Positions 10,747 to 22,013 of a stretch of 64,000 nucleotides of DNA are shown piece after piece; the first letter of the stretch is position 1, and every line of letters begins with the position of its first letter. A program made the position numbers and the translations under genes. Source of the stretch: Chaetomium olivaceum (lineage: Eukaryota > Ascomycota > Sordariomycetes > Sordariales > Chaetomiaceae); assembly GCA_039881045.1 (NCBI GenBank), contig JAYWVB010000008.1, positions 1 to 64,000 on the forward strand, written 5' to 3'. The notes under the pieces were generated by a model. It did not search any database, was not told where the DNA came from, and saw nothing but the letters and a program-made list of their open reading frames with translations.

Positions 10747-12215
10747 TTAAAAGTCGACCTTGGCCTTGACAGCAGTGACAAAGTCCTCCACATCCTGCCA
10801 AAACACCTCTGGCAGTTCAAAGGCCGCAAAATGACCACCCTATTCTTCGTTAGTCCACGACTCCTGTTTGGTCCACAGAGAGCTGACGTACTTTGTCATG
10901 AGCCCGATAAAAGACCAGGTTCTCCGGAAACCAGTGGTCCAACCACGACTTCGCCACCGCCAACACCTCTGCCGGGAAGAACGAATACCCGATGGGCTTG
11001 TTGGTGATCGCCAGAGGCGAAGGCAGCTTGTCCGGGACGTCGCGCAGGATCGCCTCCCAGCCAGCGCGGTACGCCCACAGCGCGCGGCCGTATGACTTGG
11101 TGAGCCAGTACCAGGAGACCTGTTTGAGGATCACGTCCAGCGGGGTGTTGGTGCCTTCGGCGTACATGGCGCCGATCCTGTTGTGACGTTAGTCTGGATG
11201 ATATAGCGAACATCGGGGCTTGTTCAGGGTTAACTCACCATCCGAGCATGGCGAGCGGGTTCGACTCCAGCACCAGCGAGATGGTGCCAGGCTTTGTCCC
11301 CTGCTCCAGCATGTAGCCGGTGCCCGAGTAGATGAAAGCCTCGCCGGCTGCGAGCGAGGGCGCTTCTTGCGGAGTGACGGGCAAGTCCGCGACACCTGCC
11401 TTCTCCGAGGGCGTGAGGAGGAAGTTGTTGACTGCAATTCGTCAGTATCCCGAAAGACTTTTAAATGCAAAAGAGTATAGCTTACAGTGAACAGCCTTGC
11501 ATTCGTCATGCGTGCCCAGCGCGGCCGTGATGCCCGACCCCACATCCCCGCCCTGCGCAACATACGCGTTAAAGCCCAGCGCCTTCATCAGCTCGTTGAG
11601 CGCCTCGCCCGCCTTGACAAAGTCCAGTTCCGTCTCTGTCAGCCCGCTGCGGGTGGACAGTCCGTAATCCGGGATGGATGGCGTGATGACATGGTACGGT
11701 AGCGTCTCGGGCGTGTACTTCTCAGCGAGCAACTCGTAGATGGGGATGAAATCCAGCCACGAGCTGGGCCAGCCGTGGGACAAGATGATGGGGATGGCGT
11801 CGGGCTTGCTGGAGAACAGGCCGGCAAAATGCAGGTCGAACACCTGGCCGTCCGAGGGGGCCGTCACGTTGATGGTGAACTGCGGGAACGTGTTCCAGTA
11901 CTTCTCTTGGGCGCGCCAGTCGAAGTCATTGGCCCAGACATCGGCCGCGTTGGCGAACCACACCCGCGAGGCGCCAAAGGCATACTCAACTCCGTCTGTG
12001 AAGTTGTGCGTGTTATAAAACGAGGGCTCCGGGATCACGGAATGCTTGACCAGGGTTGTGAGTTGGTGGATGTCCTTGTTCGGGATATGGAGGGTAAAGG
12101 GGACCGGGGTGCCCGGGATGCCCGCCGGCACGAGTCCGAAGCCAGAGTTGATCATTTTCTTTTCAGTCGTGGGTTGGGGCGGGGTGACACTGGTAGGTCG
12201 GCTGCCGCTGTCCAT
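10747..12215 (-). CDS. Epoxide hydrolase (EHN domain plus alpha/beta hydrolase)
   Basis: Four exons, 11486-12215, 11239-11431, 10892-11177 and 10747-10839, give 433 aa. Residues ~35-140 form the N-terminal epoxide-hydrolase (EHN) domain typical of juvenile-hormone-type and microsomal-like hydrolases (PFTLHIPNKDIHQL, WFANAADVWANDFDWRAQEKYWN). The hydrolase fold follows with the oxyanion motif HGWP (147-150), the nucleophile Asp224 in QGGDVGSG, and the catalytic His406 in GGHFAAFE within the last exon. The sequence ends FVTAVKAKVDF. The expected reaction is hydrolysis of epoxides to diols; the substrate is not evident. There is no obvious signal peptide. All catalytic positions checked are present, and exon phases are mutually consistent, so the model is firm. 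Confidence 0.92.
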
Positions 12216-13233
12216 GATCTTCGATTTCTAGGGAATGATGAGGCTTTTATAACTGCGACAATACAAAAAGGAGATCTTCACTATTCCCCAACCTGGGGTG
12301 ATGCGGCGCTCGATACTACAGGGCAGCGGATTTGTCAGGTAGGATTTACAATGCCTCCACCTTTGCTGACGCCAAGGCCTGTGTTGCCGTGAAATCAAGG
12401 CGGTCTACCCTAACCGGGCTAAGTCGATGAAGCTAGCGGGGGTTATAAATGGCCAGGGTCGAGATTGATGTCAGAATTCATATCCCGGATTCCCGATGAG
12501 TCAATCCGATTCACGATTCACGATTCACTGAGCCCGAGATGCCGATAATGATCTCAGAATTCATATCTCGGATTCCCACTGAGCCAATCCGAACTACCGT
12601 GTCCGAGATGGCGACATTGAAGACGGGTGTGGTAGCAGCAGGAAGGGCGGTTGCTATTGAAGGGTCTCCTTATTCAAATTCAATACCTCGGTAATCAACG
12701 GGTCGGTCGAGATGTTCCCTTTTAACTTCACCAACTCCTTGATGAATAAGGTACCTCCTAGTCGGGAACCCGCGGATCACTGATCACGGGCGTGGAAGAT
12801 TACAAAATCCTCGACAACCTTGCAGTACTAGGTCCGAACCGTATCAGTAATCGATATTGTCCAAGCCCGAGACCTTCAAGACCTCCTATTCACGTGTCCG
12901 ATGTTCCGCGTGCATACCAGGGATCCATCCTCATCATCCACTTGGAACCGTAAGTTAATCCTAAAAGGCCAGTTACACGTATCTGGGGAGGACATATCAA
13001 GACCGTGTGGGCTGGCAACAGACCAGACTCAGTTCTCAAACCAATTTCCTTCGTACTAATTCCTAAACTACCCGTCTCTCTGAGCAATGCCTGCACCGCA
13101 ATGACACCCTTTCCCAGTCGTCTCCGCTACCCGTCCTCGGCCCCGTCCCTGACGCAAAAGAAAGAAACGGAAAGCCACAGGGACAGACTACCGTTCCCTA
13201 TTACCTCTGCCCTGACTAACCGGCACCGGGGTC
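12216..13233. other. Intergenic with a degenerate duplication
   Basis: About 1 kb without a supported gene. It contains the imperfect tandem duplication listed separately (12466-12610). Nothing else is assigned. Confidence 0.45.
12466..12610 (+). repeat. Imperfect tandem duplication
   Basis: The segment starting TGATGTCAGAATTCATAT (about 12468-12510) recurs from about 12549 as TGATCTCAGAATTCATAT, continuing in both copies as (C)TCGGATTCCC...TGAG(T/C)CAATCCGA. Differences are mostly C/T or A/G transitions. Between the copies the 8-mer CGATTCAC/CACGATTC is itself repeated. This is probably a local duplication that has decayed. Confidence 0.55.
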
Positions 13234-14001
13234 CTACGCCTTCTTGATCTCCTTAGTCGGCAAAAACGCCCTGCGCTTCTTGGTAGCCTTGCTGCCCTGG
13301 ATGGGCACCTTGATGGTGATCCGATCGCCATCCAGCTCCTCGCAGATCTTGTCAAAGTCGTCCGCCTCCACCAGCGCAACCTGCACAGGGCCGGGGTTGG
13401 CCTTGCCGGACGCGGCCTCCAGGTAGGTCAGCGAGGTGGCCATGGTCGCGAGCTTGGGCTCGGTGCCGCCGAGGATGGCGATCAGCTTGGCCTTGACGGG
13501 GCGGGGACTTGTCAAACACCACCGGGTAGGAGCGGTCCTTGTCCGCCTGCGACGACCATTTCTTCCAGTGCTCTTCCATCCATGAGTCCTTCTTCTCCTG
13601 CTGCCTGTCGGCGTCACCGTTTTCCGATGAACCAGATGGTCGCTTGACTGGGGCCGGGGGGCCGGAGGACGATTTGGCGCCGGCGGTGGCGGTGGAGGGT
13701 GCCGCGGGTTTGCCGGATGTCGCGGGAGCCGGGACTGACTTGGCGGGGTTGGTGGAGGCTGGGGTGGGAGTCGGTTTGGAGCCGCCGGACGAGGTCGAAG
13801 TTGCAGTCGATTTAGGGGGAGTGGAAGCCGGAGTAGACTTGGCGGGGTAGAAGGCCCCGGAACCGTCTTAGCGGGAGCAGCGGACGCCGAGCTTGACTTT
13901 GCGACGTTGGTCTTCGTAGGCGCCGGTTTCACGGTGCCGGAAGGGGCGGCGGGGGTGGCAGCCGTGGGAGCGGCTTGCTTCTTGCGGAGGGCGTCGGCCA
14001 T
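13234..14001 (-). CDS. Unrecognised Ala/Pro/Ser/Thr-rich protein with apparent double frame switch
   Basis: An uninterrupted 255-codon frame runs from ATG 14001 to 13234. Its N-terminus (MADALRKKQAAPTAATPAAP) and C-terminus (from PVKAKLIAILGGTEP to TKEIKKA) look protein-like. The middle (about 13860-13500) is Pro/Arg-rich in this frame. In the neighbouring frame the same stretch reads as an ordinary Ser/Thr/Pro linker followed by WMEEHWKKWSSQADKDRSY and PVVFDKSP. One base missing in the GGGGCC run near 13856 and one extra base in the CCCCGCCCC run near 13498 would account for it. The frame shown never meets a stop, so it could be used as is. I do not recognise the family; no transmembrane segment or signal is evident. 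It is divergent from the amidoligase gene. Confidence 0.55.
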   Translation of the reverse strand: MADALRKKQAAPTAATPAAPSGTVKPAPTKTNVAKSSSASAAPAKTVPGPSTPPSLLRLPLPLNRLQLRPRPAAPNRLPPQPPPTPPSQSRLPRHPANPRHPPPPPPAPNRPPAPRPQSSDHLVHRKTVTPTGSRRRRTHGWKSTGRNGRRRRTRTAPTRWCLTSPRPVKAKLIAILGGTEPKLATMATSLTYLEAASGKANPGPVQVALVEADDFDKICEELDGDRITIKVPIQGSKATKKRRAFLPTKEIKKA

Positions 14002-15166
14002 GATGAGAGGTTGAAGGAGTAAGAGTTTAGTGGGAAGTCTTTGGATATTTAGTGTGTAAATAAGTGTAAGACAGTCCTAAAACAGCAGTATAGGGTGGTA
14101 GCTTGAAGGCACGTTAAAATACCAAATGATGAGATGCCGGTGGACTGATACAGCGCTTGCAGTAAACATGGATCCTGAGTTGGAAGAGTCTGCCTTTAAC
14201 CTTTATACTCTTGTGAGAATTGCCGTTGCATTCAGCAACGGGATCGGCCCGTGTACGGGGGGACACCTACCGGGTTGCAAGTGATCTCACGGCTGTAAGC
14301 TTGTGTGCAACTTGAATCACTTCCAGTCAGCCGGCGCCGCAGTGGTTGAAACTAGCGCGGCCACGCCACAGTAAACATGATAATAGTTTTACGAGCGGTC
14401 AGCATACGAATAGCCCTATCACGGGTCAGCCAAACCGCCATAATACATCACCCGCCGCCTGACGGTCTCTTTTTGAAGGGGCACCAGCAAGCCATTTTTT
14501 ACTTTACGGGGATTTACCTAACAGCAACAGGGATTGGTCGGAGATTGACACCACCGTAACGGATTACATGACTCGCATTCTGCTACTCTGTCCCCCTCCT
14601 AACACAGCCTATCCATCGATCAAGATGGCCCTAGGCAAGCGGCCGCTTAGAAGCAGCGAAATGTGTTTGGGGGCTTCTCCTTGGTACTATTCCTAGATGA
14701 GATGGATCGTCCAGCCTGCGTTAGAGAGCAACATGGCCATGGCCACTTGTTTGACAGACGGCGGTAACCATTCAGTTTAAAAACAACCTTTTGGAAATGT
14801 GGGCACAGTACGAGATGTGACCGCCATGCGGCCGCCTTGACGCAGCAGATAGGGAGGCTTCTCGGGGAGCCGCCAGTATAAAGATTCACTCCGGCCCTTA
14901 CATCCAACAAATAAGGACTGTGGGACAAGAGGAGCTGGATCATCAAACTATCACAACAGTCACATACCCCCGTTCGCCATCCAATACATATCTAACCTTT
15001 CCTCGCCTCAACACTGGTTGTTGCAGGCGTCTCGGCTCCGATCCCCGACTTCCCACCCTTATTCTTTAGTTCTCACCGGTCCCAAGTTTAGGGTACCAAT
15101 CTCCATTGAATACTTCCTTTTTGAATCTCTAAACTCATTTAGTTTGACAGTTACTTACCTCTAGCC
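14002..15166. other. Long divergent intergenic region
   Basis: This region of 1.2 kb lies between the start codons of the low-complexity gene (-) and the amidoligase (+). Short open frames show no protein-like composition. It presumably holds both promoters and leaders. Confidence 0.4.
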
Positions 15167-17232
15167 ATGAGTACAAGAAATACCGGAACTGTAGGGGCTT
15201 CCTCGAGTAGCAGACGGACGCCTGCCGTGGCAGCCCCCGTCAGTACCCCTAGCGGCAGGGCCACGCCTGCAGCACAGGTAACCCGACGACCGCGGGCTTC
15301 GTCGACCGCAGGCGCGTCGTCGGCATCTGTGGCTGCCGCCGGACCGAGGCCTCTATTTGGACTCGAGATCGAAATCTTCGTCAAGCTCCGTCCTGAAGTC
15401 GAGAGAGCCATCTTTACCCGGCGCCAACAGGGAGAAGAGCTCGACGAGGAGTATTGGCAAAACTGGAACTTCACGTTAAGTAACGGTCAGGGCAACCAGC
15501 CCCTGAAGGAGAAGCAGCGGGAATGCGTTGGCCAGGCTATCGAGGCCTTGATTGAAGGTGCCCTAGGTCCCAGCCACGGTTGGTCGTGCGAGGCCGACGC
15601 GAGTCTGAAGGAATGGGCGCTGACAGAGCCCCCTGAGCCTCGCAAGTGGTGTATGTTTATCCTGTTCCCTACATCCGTTACTTAGCATGGCTCGCGGACT
15701 AATGCAAACATCATAGGGGGAATTGAGATTATCTCTCCGCCCATGTCAGCGTCGCGGAAGTGGCGGCAAGAGATTCACGAGGTCTTCGCTGCCGTGGCCG
15801 AGGAGTTTGAGCTCTGGACCAACACCTTTTGCGCGTGCCATGTCCATGTTTCGCCCGGTCCCCTCAAGGCAAGCAAGTACAACTTTGATCAGCTCGTTCA
15901 GATTGCCAGTGCCAGCTACTTCTGGGAAGAGGCGTTCAAGACTATCCTCCCACAGGAGCGCAAGGACAACAGATACGCGCAGCCCAACCACACGGCGCTT
16001 GCGACCGCTGAGTATAAGTATGTTCGACAACACACCTGGTTGCCTGTGTTCCAGGCAATCAAAAACGCCGCGGCGACGGGTCAAAAAGTGGGAGCACGGT
16101 ATCCCCCAGCCGAGAGAACCAGCATGTCCCTGAACACGTTTGCCTATCTGATGGCGGGGGCGAAAATTACGGACGAGGACCCAGACGAGACTTCTACCAG
16201 ATATCTGTCGAGCAACTTCCTTCCGCTGCCTCGGCTGGGAACCGTTGAACTCCGGCGCCAGGCTGGAGTGGCCTCGGCACACAGCGCCATACAGCGCGCC
16301 CTTCTTGCGCTCACGCTGCACGTCAGCGCCCTCCAGTACGACTTCGGGGCGGCGGCTTTGCGGAAGGACCATCCCACCCAAGCGGAGCTCAGAACCGAGC
16401 TCGCTGCGGCTATCAAAAAGCTGCCCGCGTCATGCCGCGGCGACCGCTTCTTGAAGTGGTTCGATGATTGCGCAAATGACTACGCCACGAACCAGAGGGT
16501 CTTCACCGAGAAGGAGGTGAACCAACGCGAGCATAAGTTGCATGCTCCAGACATGCCGCCCCCGCCCCCGCCTCCCGCTCCAGCTCCGACCGGACGGCAG
16601 CGTTCTGCGTCGAGCGCTCGGCCGCCCGCGCAACCGGTTGCGTCCGGAGCTACAGTAAGTCGCAGTTCACGCGTCACGCCATCCCGGCAGCCCAGCATGG
16701 TACCCCCGCCGCCGGCGCAACCGACACGCCAATCACGCGGAGTAAGTCTCCCCAGCCTACGCTCCCTCAAGGCAACTAGCATCCCCCCCCCCTCCCCTAT
16801 CTCCATAACCCCCTATGCCCACACCACCCCCACCCTCCAAAACACCAAACAACGCATAGCGCACCCCGCTAACCCACCCCTCCTCCCTCTCCCTTTCCAC
16901 AGCGCAGCAACTCGTACATCCCGCCCGCGCCGCAGCCACAGCGCAGCAACTCGTACATTCCGCCCGCGCCGCAGGACAGCCACGGATCCCACTCTCGCCA
17001 CCACCCGGTCGTGCCCAGCACGGGGCCGATCATCGACCCCTACGCGGCGACGCGGACCCACCCGGTATACCCGACGTCGTCGTATCCCGTGGCGGCCCCG
17101 CCGCCGGTGCGCCAGCCGTCGATGAACATCTACGCCCAGCCGGCCGTCCTCCCCCAGCAGCCGCAGGGCGGGTACTATTACCCGCAGCAGGGCCCGGGAA
17201 ATCCCGGAGGGCCGTCGTACCATTATCGGTAG
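15167..17232 (+). CDS. Fungal amidoligase-like protein
   Basis: Three exons, 15167-15650, 15717-16741 and 16903-17232, give 612 aa. After a ~62-residue Ser/Ala-rich leader comes FGLEIEIFV (residues 64-72), the first strand of amidoligases (COOH-NH2 ligase family, distantly glutamine-synthetase-like fold). Then follow a WWGIEIISPPM strand (161-171), the CHVHVSPG motif (202-209) and TVELRRQAG, all positions expected near the ATP/metal site. In this family the fold joins a carboxylate to an amine at the expense of ATP; the fungal members' substrates are not known to me. The C-terminal ~160 residues are Pro/Gln/Tyr-rich and disordered-looking, with a duplicated 13-residue unit around RSNSYIPPAPQ coded at 16903-16974. 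There is no signal peptide. The exon 2 end at GGA|GTAAGT is the best donor, but other short introns in the tail cannot be excluded. Confidence 0.82.
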
Positions 17233-17631
17233 ATGGTCGTAGTGGTAGTGGGCTAGTAGGGGTTGAGGAGGCGGGGGGTGGGGGGGTGGATTGCGCGGTA
17301 GAGGGTAGGTTGGATTATTTGGTGGCTGAGGGGCTGGATGATGATGATGATGATGGGTTGGATGGGTGCTTGGGTTGTCTTTGTTTGTTGGTTTGTTTGG
17401 TTGATGTTGTGGTGAGGGAGGTCGTGGAGGTGTTGATGATATATGGTAAGAGGCGGTTGTCGAGGTGGGTTACAGTGGGCAGGACCCGCATCAAGTACGT
17501 GCGTAGGCTATTGGGAATACAATGACTGGAGGCGCAATACTGTACGTTGTGCTAAAGTTAGAAAACCTCAAATCTTCGTGAATTTCAGGGTGTGTATGGC
17601 ATCATGACACGATCTACTTCGGGGCACTTCC
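17233..17631. other. Convergent 3' intergenic spacer with GAT microsatellite
   Basis: The stretch is G/T-rich. It holds a short (GAT)n run at about 17338-17355 and repeated GGTT/GGAT words. No gene is supported. Confidence 0.45.
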
Positions 17632-18736
17632 TTAGTATCTCATGCCCGCTTCCCATTCCAGGCCCTTCCCTACGTCTACCCACTCCTCCAAGCAATGATC
17701 GGGATGTTCTTCAACCGGCGAGGCCCCCTCAGCTACTTGTGACATCGCTCCTGACCATTCATCCTCGGACGCCGAAAGACCGTCGTCTGTCTCCGGAAAG
17801 GGTTCTTGTATAATCGACGGGCGGAACAAACGGTTGAAAAAGCTGGTATAAAACCCGGTATTTTGGGGGATGCCCACGATGGGTCGGCTGGGTGTCTCTA
17901 CCGCCACGTAAGATTGCTCTTGGTCCTCGCCAGCCAAATCCTCAATTTTGATTGTTGGCTCTTTGACATGTCCTAACCAATGACTTGATCAGTTAAATTC
18001 CTTGATATCAGGGAGTTAAGGTTAGGTGATACCTGTAGTTAACGACGCATTTTGTGGTGCTTTTGGCTGCTGTGTTCCTCGCCCTGAAGTTGTGTTTACC
18101 CCCTTAGGTCTATCGCCCACCCCACCATAAGATCGACCGTGATCAACCAAAGCCATCTCCTTTACATCCCTCGCAAATTCTTCCTTGACTCGCCCCTGCT
18201 CAGCCTGTCTCAAGTGAGCCTCTATCCATCAGTCAGCTGTGAAGCCCATTATTCTTTCTGTTCACAAGCGTGGACATACGCCACAGAAGGTCCATGACCA
18301 TGTTATGATAATCCCGCTTAAGCTGGGCGTCCTCATCACTCTTGTTCCTCGCAGCTTTGACGCCGGCCTCTCTGCATGGTTGCCTGACGATGTCGAGAAG
18401 TGCGTCAGCAGAGTGTGTGCTTAGGCCCTTCTCGACCGCCCGGTTCGCCACCCGGCGGACTTCGATCCAGCGGGGGAGGTGGCCCTTCCCATGCCACATC
18501 TTGCGTTCTAATAAAGACACATATTAATGCCGGGGGCCAACAGGCTATGCATGACAGTATGAGTGAGCTATCGCCACTTACTCTGAACTGGCCAGTTGAT
18601 GATCTCAGGAACTGTAGTTGATATGGGGGTCGCTGAATGTGTCAGCGTGGTTATAAACGAGCGACAAGTTACCATGTCGCAGAAGGTAGAGGAACTGACT
18701 GGGTTGCTGACCCCCTGTTTTGCACTCGAAAGCCAT
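17632..18736 (-). CDS. Unrecognised five-exon protein with coiled-coil segment
   Basis: Splice consensus and phase support five exons: 18673-18736, 18582-18632, 18280-18507, 18033-18221 and 17632-17960, with 40-74-nt introns, giving 286 aa in one frame. The middle (about 40-150) is charged and helical, with a probable coiled coil spanning KRDYHNMVMDLLWQ, LRQAEQGRVKEEFARDV and KEMALVDHG. The C-terminal third begins EPTIKIEDLAGEDQE, where IKIED resembles a SUMO-interaction motif, and ends acidic. The first 38 residues are short exons and the least certain. I do not recognise a domain. There is no signal peptide or membrane segment. It ends tail to tail with the amidoligase gene. Confidence 0.65.
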
Positions 18737-19629
18737 GGCTGACGGAACGAGAAATTCAATTTTTCAAAGGTTTTTGGGTAAGGGAAAGTGTGTTCGGGCT
18801 CTAAGTATCAAGCTGAAGGGTGCATTTGCAAAGGGGGGTGGGTGGGTTACTGACTTATATAGTCTACACATTGTCTCTGAGTCAACGGTGTAAACGGCAA
18901 GTGGCATGTGTGACGCAAGTAGACCTCGTCAACGGACAAGCTGGCGGCAGTGAAACACCCATAGTGAGGACTAGGAGACAATAGTGACACTCTTTAACTC
19001 ACTCTCAAAGTAGTACATAATTAGGGACATGGTGGCTATGCTTGGTCGTGTTGGTACAGCAGCATGAATACATGTATAATGATGTATTGCGGCTCTAGGA
19101 TCCTGGGTTGCTCGCTATGGGCCTGTGGCTTGTTGCCTATGGTAGACGGCGTTTTTTGGTCATTGTTTCACTAGGCAACCCTTTAACAGTTCGTTATACC
19201 AGGTGATTAAACTAGTTTCATTCAAGTATCAAGAGATGTTGTGTGAACCACCCTTCCTTGTCCGAGCGTGCACGTTCATGTGAGATAAAAGCGTCTCACT
19301 TTTAACTAAAAGAGAGGCTCAGGGGCCAACTAGCAGGGTTAGGGTCATCATTCCTTCGTCTCACCACCGAATCAGAACCTGATGAGCTGTCCCTGCCATC
19401 GGAACTTGCCAGTGCTTGCCAAGCTTGCAAGCCGCGTATTTGAGCCAACAGGGGGCACGTGTTTCATGATGGGCCTGGCCTGTTCGAAAGATCGACCCCT
19501 CCCCCTCATCAAGCTCGGGCCAAATTCAAAATAACCTCTGGCTTGAGTTTCGCTGGCCATCTCCACCACAACAATATCATCGAGAATATTAGAGAAGGAT
19601 AACTAAACTATTCAGCGAAATCCGGCATC
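18737..19629. other. Intergenic, promoters of two divergent genes
   Basis: No convincing gene. It separates the five-exon gene (-) from the calmodulin-like gene (+) and should contain both promoters. It is AT-richer than flanking coding sequence. Confidence 0.45.
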
Positions 19630-20488
19630 ATGGTACGTTTCTTTCTTTCGTGAATAGAGAAATGGAACTCACACAATCTGCCCTACATCCGATCTTTGCT
19701 GTCCTGTCGGCGTTAAGCAATCGATGGCTGACTCTACCATGTTCTTTCAGGCTTCGCACAATTTGACACCCGACCAGATTGCCCAGTACAGGGAGGTTTT
19801 CCAGATCTTTGTACGTTGGTTTTGATACTCAACCAAGTCACGCGACCCGCTCTAGCTGCGCGTACAGCAGGGTATCGCATGGTGACAATGGCTAACCCGT
19901 GTTTGTGTGGCTGTGCCGATGCAGGACAAGGATGGCACAGGTGAGTTTTGGCCATCACATTCCCGTCGGGCACCACGACGGGTCTAACAACGCTGTATAG
20001 ACGATATCACTGCCGATGAGCTTGGTGAGGTCATGCGCGAGCTCGGTCTCAACCCCAGCCCGTCCGAGCTCAACGATCTTGTCAGCGAAGCCGACCTCAA
20101 TAAGGATGGCGTCATCTCTTTCAGCGGTAAGAACTTTTCCTCGTTTCACTATCCTCTAATACTAGTCGCTGACGGTTCACACACCACACACACACAGAGT
20201 TTCTAGCCCTCATGTCTCAATCGGTCAAGGAGATGGACACGGAGCAGGAACTCTACAACGCTTTCAAGGTCTTTGACAAGGACGGCAGCGGCACTATCTC
20301 GAGCGACGAGCTGCGTAATGTGCTCAAGTCCCTCGGCGAGGACCTGACCGACGAGGAGGTTGAGGAGATGATCAAGCTGGCCGACCGCAACGGCGACGGC
20401 GCCATCGACTGTAAGCTCCGGCATGTCCATGTTGCTGTTGCATGCTGACTTTGTGGCAGACCGCGAGTTCGCCGAAATTATGAAATAG
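19630..20488 (+). CDS. Calmodulin-like EF-hand protein
   Basis: Six exons (19630-19632, 19751-19810, 19925-19940, 20001-20126, 20198-20410, 20460-20488) give 148 aa, the length of calmodulin. The first exon is only the ATG, a layout common in fungal calmodulin genes. Four EF-hands are visible. Hands 2-4 (DLNKDGVISFSE, DKDGSGTISSDE, DRNGDGAIDYRE) have the 12-residue calcium loops with D/N at 1, 3, 5, G at 6 and E at 12. Hand 1 (DKDGTDDITADE) has Thr at 5 and Asp instead of Gly at 6, so it may bind calcium poorly or not at all. It ends EFAEIMK. The sequence is more divergent than true fungal calmodulin, which is nearly invariant, so this is probably a paralogue and a cytosolic calcium sensor. 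Targets unknown. Confidence 0.9.
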
Positions 20489-20599
20489 ACGTTGCGTGAT
20501 GCACTCACGGGGACATACAGAAGCGTGGACAGTACAAAGCGTGGATACGAGCGTTGGGTCGACCTCTTTTATTTCCGTTGCGTTGCTTGCCCACCGCCT

Positions 20600-22013
20600 T
20601 CACTCAATCTTGACGACCTGGTAGTTGAAGTTACAGATACCCCCAATATCCTGCTTCTGATCCGTGACCGACATCTTTCCCTTACCCTCCCCAATAACCT
20701 TCCCATCCTTCCCCACCAACTGCACCACCTGTTCCCCCTTCTTAACACCAACCTGATGCATATTCATGCCCACCTTCCCCTCAAACTCATCCACCACACT
20801 CCCCCCACTCAAAACCCTGATCCTCACCCCTTCGCTCTCCTTCCCCAGCATAACCACCACATTCACCGCATCATCATCCTGCTCCAACCCCGCCGGCGCC
20901 CCCAACCCCAACTTATCCCCCCAACACTCCGCCCCCTTCAACAACGGCCTATACCAAAACGCCCCCTCAAACTCCCCTTCCGCCGGAACCACCCCGCTAG
21001 CCCCTTCAACCCCCGCCTTCAACGCCTTCACCATCGGCGGCAACACCACCCCCCACGCCTTATGGTCCCACCCCTCCACCATCTCACTCATCACCGGATC
21101 CGGCATCGACTCCGGCCACAGATTCCCAAAGTAGTGCCCCTCCCCGGCATCGTTCCACGTTAGCACCTCCACAAACTCGGGCTGCATGTCCAGCGCGCCC
21201 AGAAACCGCTTGGGGAGTGTCAGCCCGCCGAGACGGAACCAGTTGCCGTGGTCCGGGTGGTGTTTGGACTGGAAGGTGGACAAGGGAAACATGTAGGCCT
21301 TTTTGGCGTCGCGCGTCATGGCCAGGTTGGTTTCGTCCGTGGTGAGGGTGCGGTTGAGGTCGGAGGCGGGCGCACCGGAGGGGGGCCACGCGGTTTCCCA
21401 GGCCATGACGCCGTCGGTGGCGGGGAAGGCGGCGAAGATGCTGCGCGGGTAGGTGCCGTCTGAGACGGAGGGGTGGTCTTCGAAGTTGGGGACGAAGAAG
21501 GGGTTTCGTTTGGTGGCGGGGAGGGATTGGAAGACGGTGGTCCATTGGGTGTTGGCGTTGGATTGGGCACCGCCGCGGAAGGTGCTGAGGAAGGGGCGGT
21601 TGGACTGGTGGTAGTAGGCCGAGTGGGTGATGTATTTGGTGAGGAGGGCGGTACAGTCGGAAGGGGAGGGGATCACGGCCATGTCCATGGAGAAGAAGAG
21701 CTTGAAGTCTTTTTGGGACGCGGCTTCGAATAGGAAGTCGAGCGAGGCGCGCGTCCACCAGTCGTCGGGATGCTGGACGTTGAGGGCGAAGGCGTCGAGC
21801 CCGAGGGACTGTGCTTCCTTGACGTCGGTGAGGGCTTGGTCAATGGTGGACATGCCGCCGACCTGGTGAGGTTAGCTGGCTGGTTGGATGCTTCTGGGGT
21901 GAATCTTTTCTTACCATGTAATGGGCGAAAACGCCTTGGACCTTCGCATCTGTCCTACCGGTGAAAAAGATGGCAAGGCATAGTGCCGCTACGACGCGGA
22001 TGAAAGATGACAT
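20600..22013 (-). CDS. Secreted GH71 alpha-1,3-glucanase (mutanase-type)
   Basis: Two exons, 21915-22013 and 20600-21862, separated by a 52-nt intron, give 453 aa. The N-terminus from ATG 22013 (MSSFIRVVAALCLAIFFTG) is a typical signal peptide; an in-frame ATG at 22049 would only add 12 residues before it. The mature protein starts VQGVFAHYMVGGMSTID, the hallmark start of family GH71, and continues with LGLDAFALNVQHPDDW, FKLFFSMDMAVIPSP, PFFVPNFED and EVLTWNDAGEGHYFG. A small beta-rich tail follows. The expected action is cleavage of alpha-1,3-glucan in cell walls outside the cell. Length is close to the family's catalytic core, with no separate binding module. The 3' end is only 111 bases from that of the calmodulin-like gene, tail to tail. 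Confidence 0.92.

Noticed and set aside
13857..13885. 29-nt intron to explain the frame switch in the Ala/Pro-rich gene
   Set aside because: It is far below the minimum intron length seen in fungi; a one-base indel is more likely.
16655..16690. Possible 36-nt intron in the amidoligase tail (GTAAGT...CGGCAG)
   Set aside because: It is shorter than any other intron in the window, and the frame continues without it.
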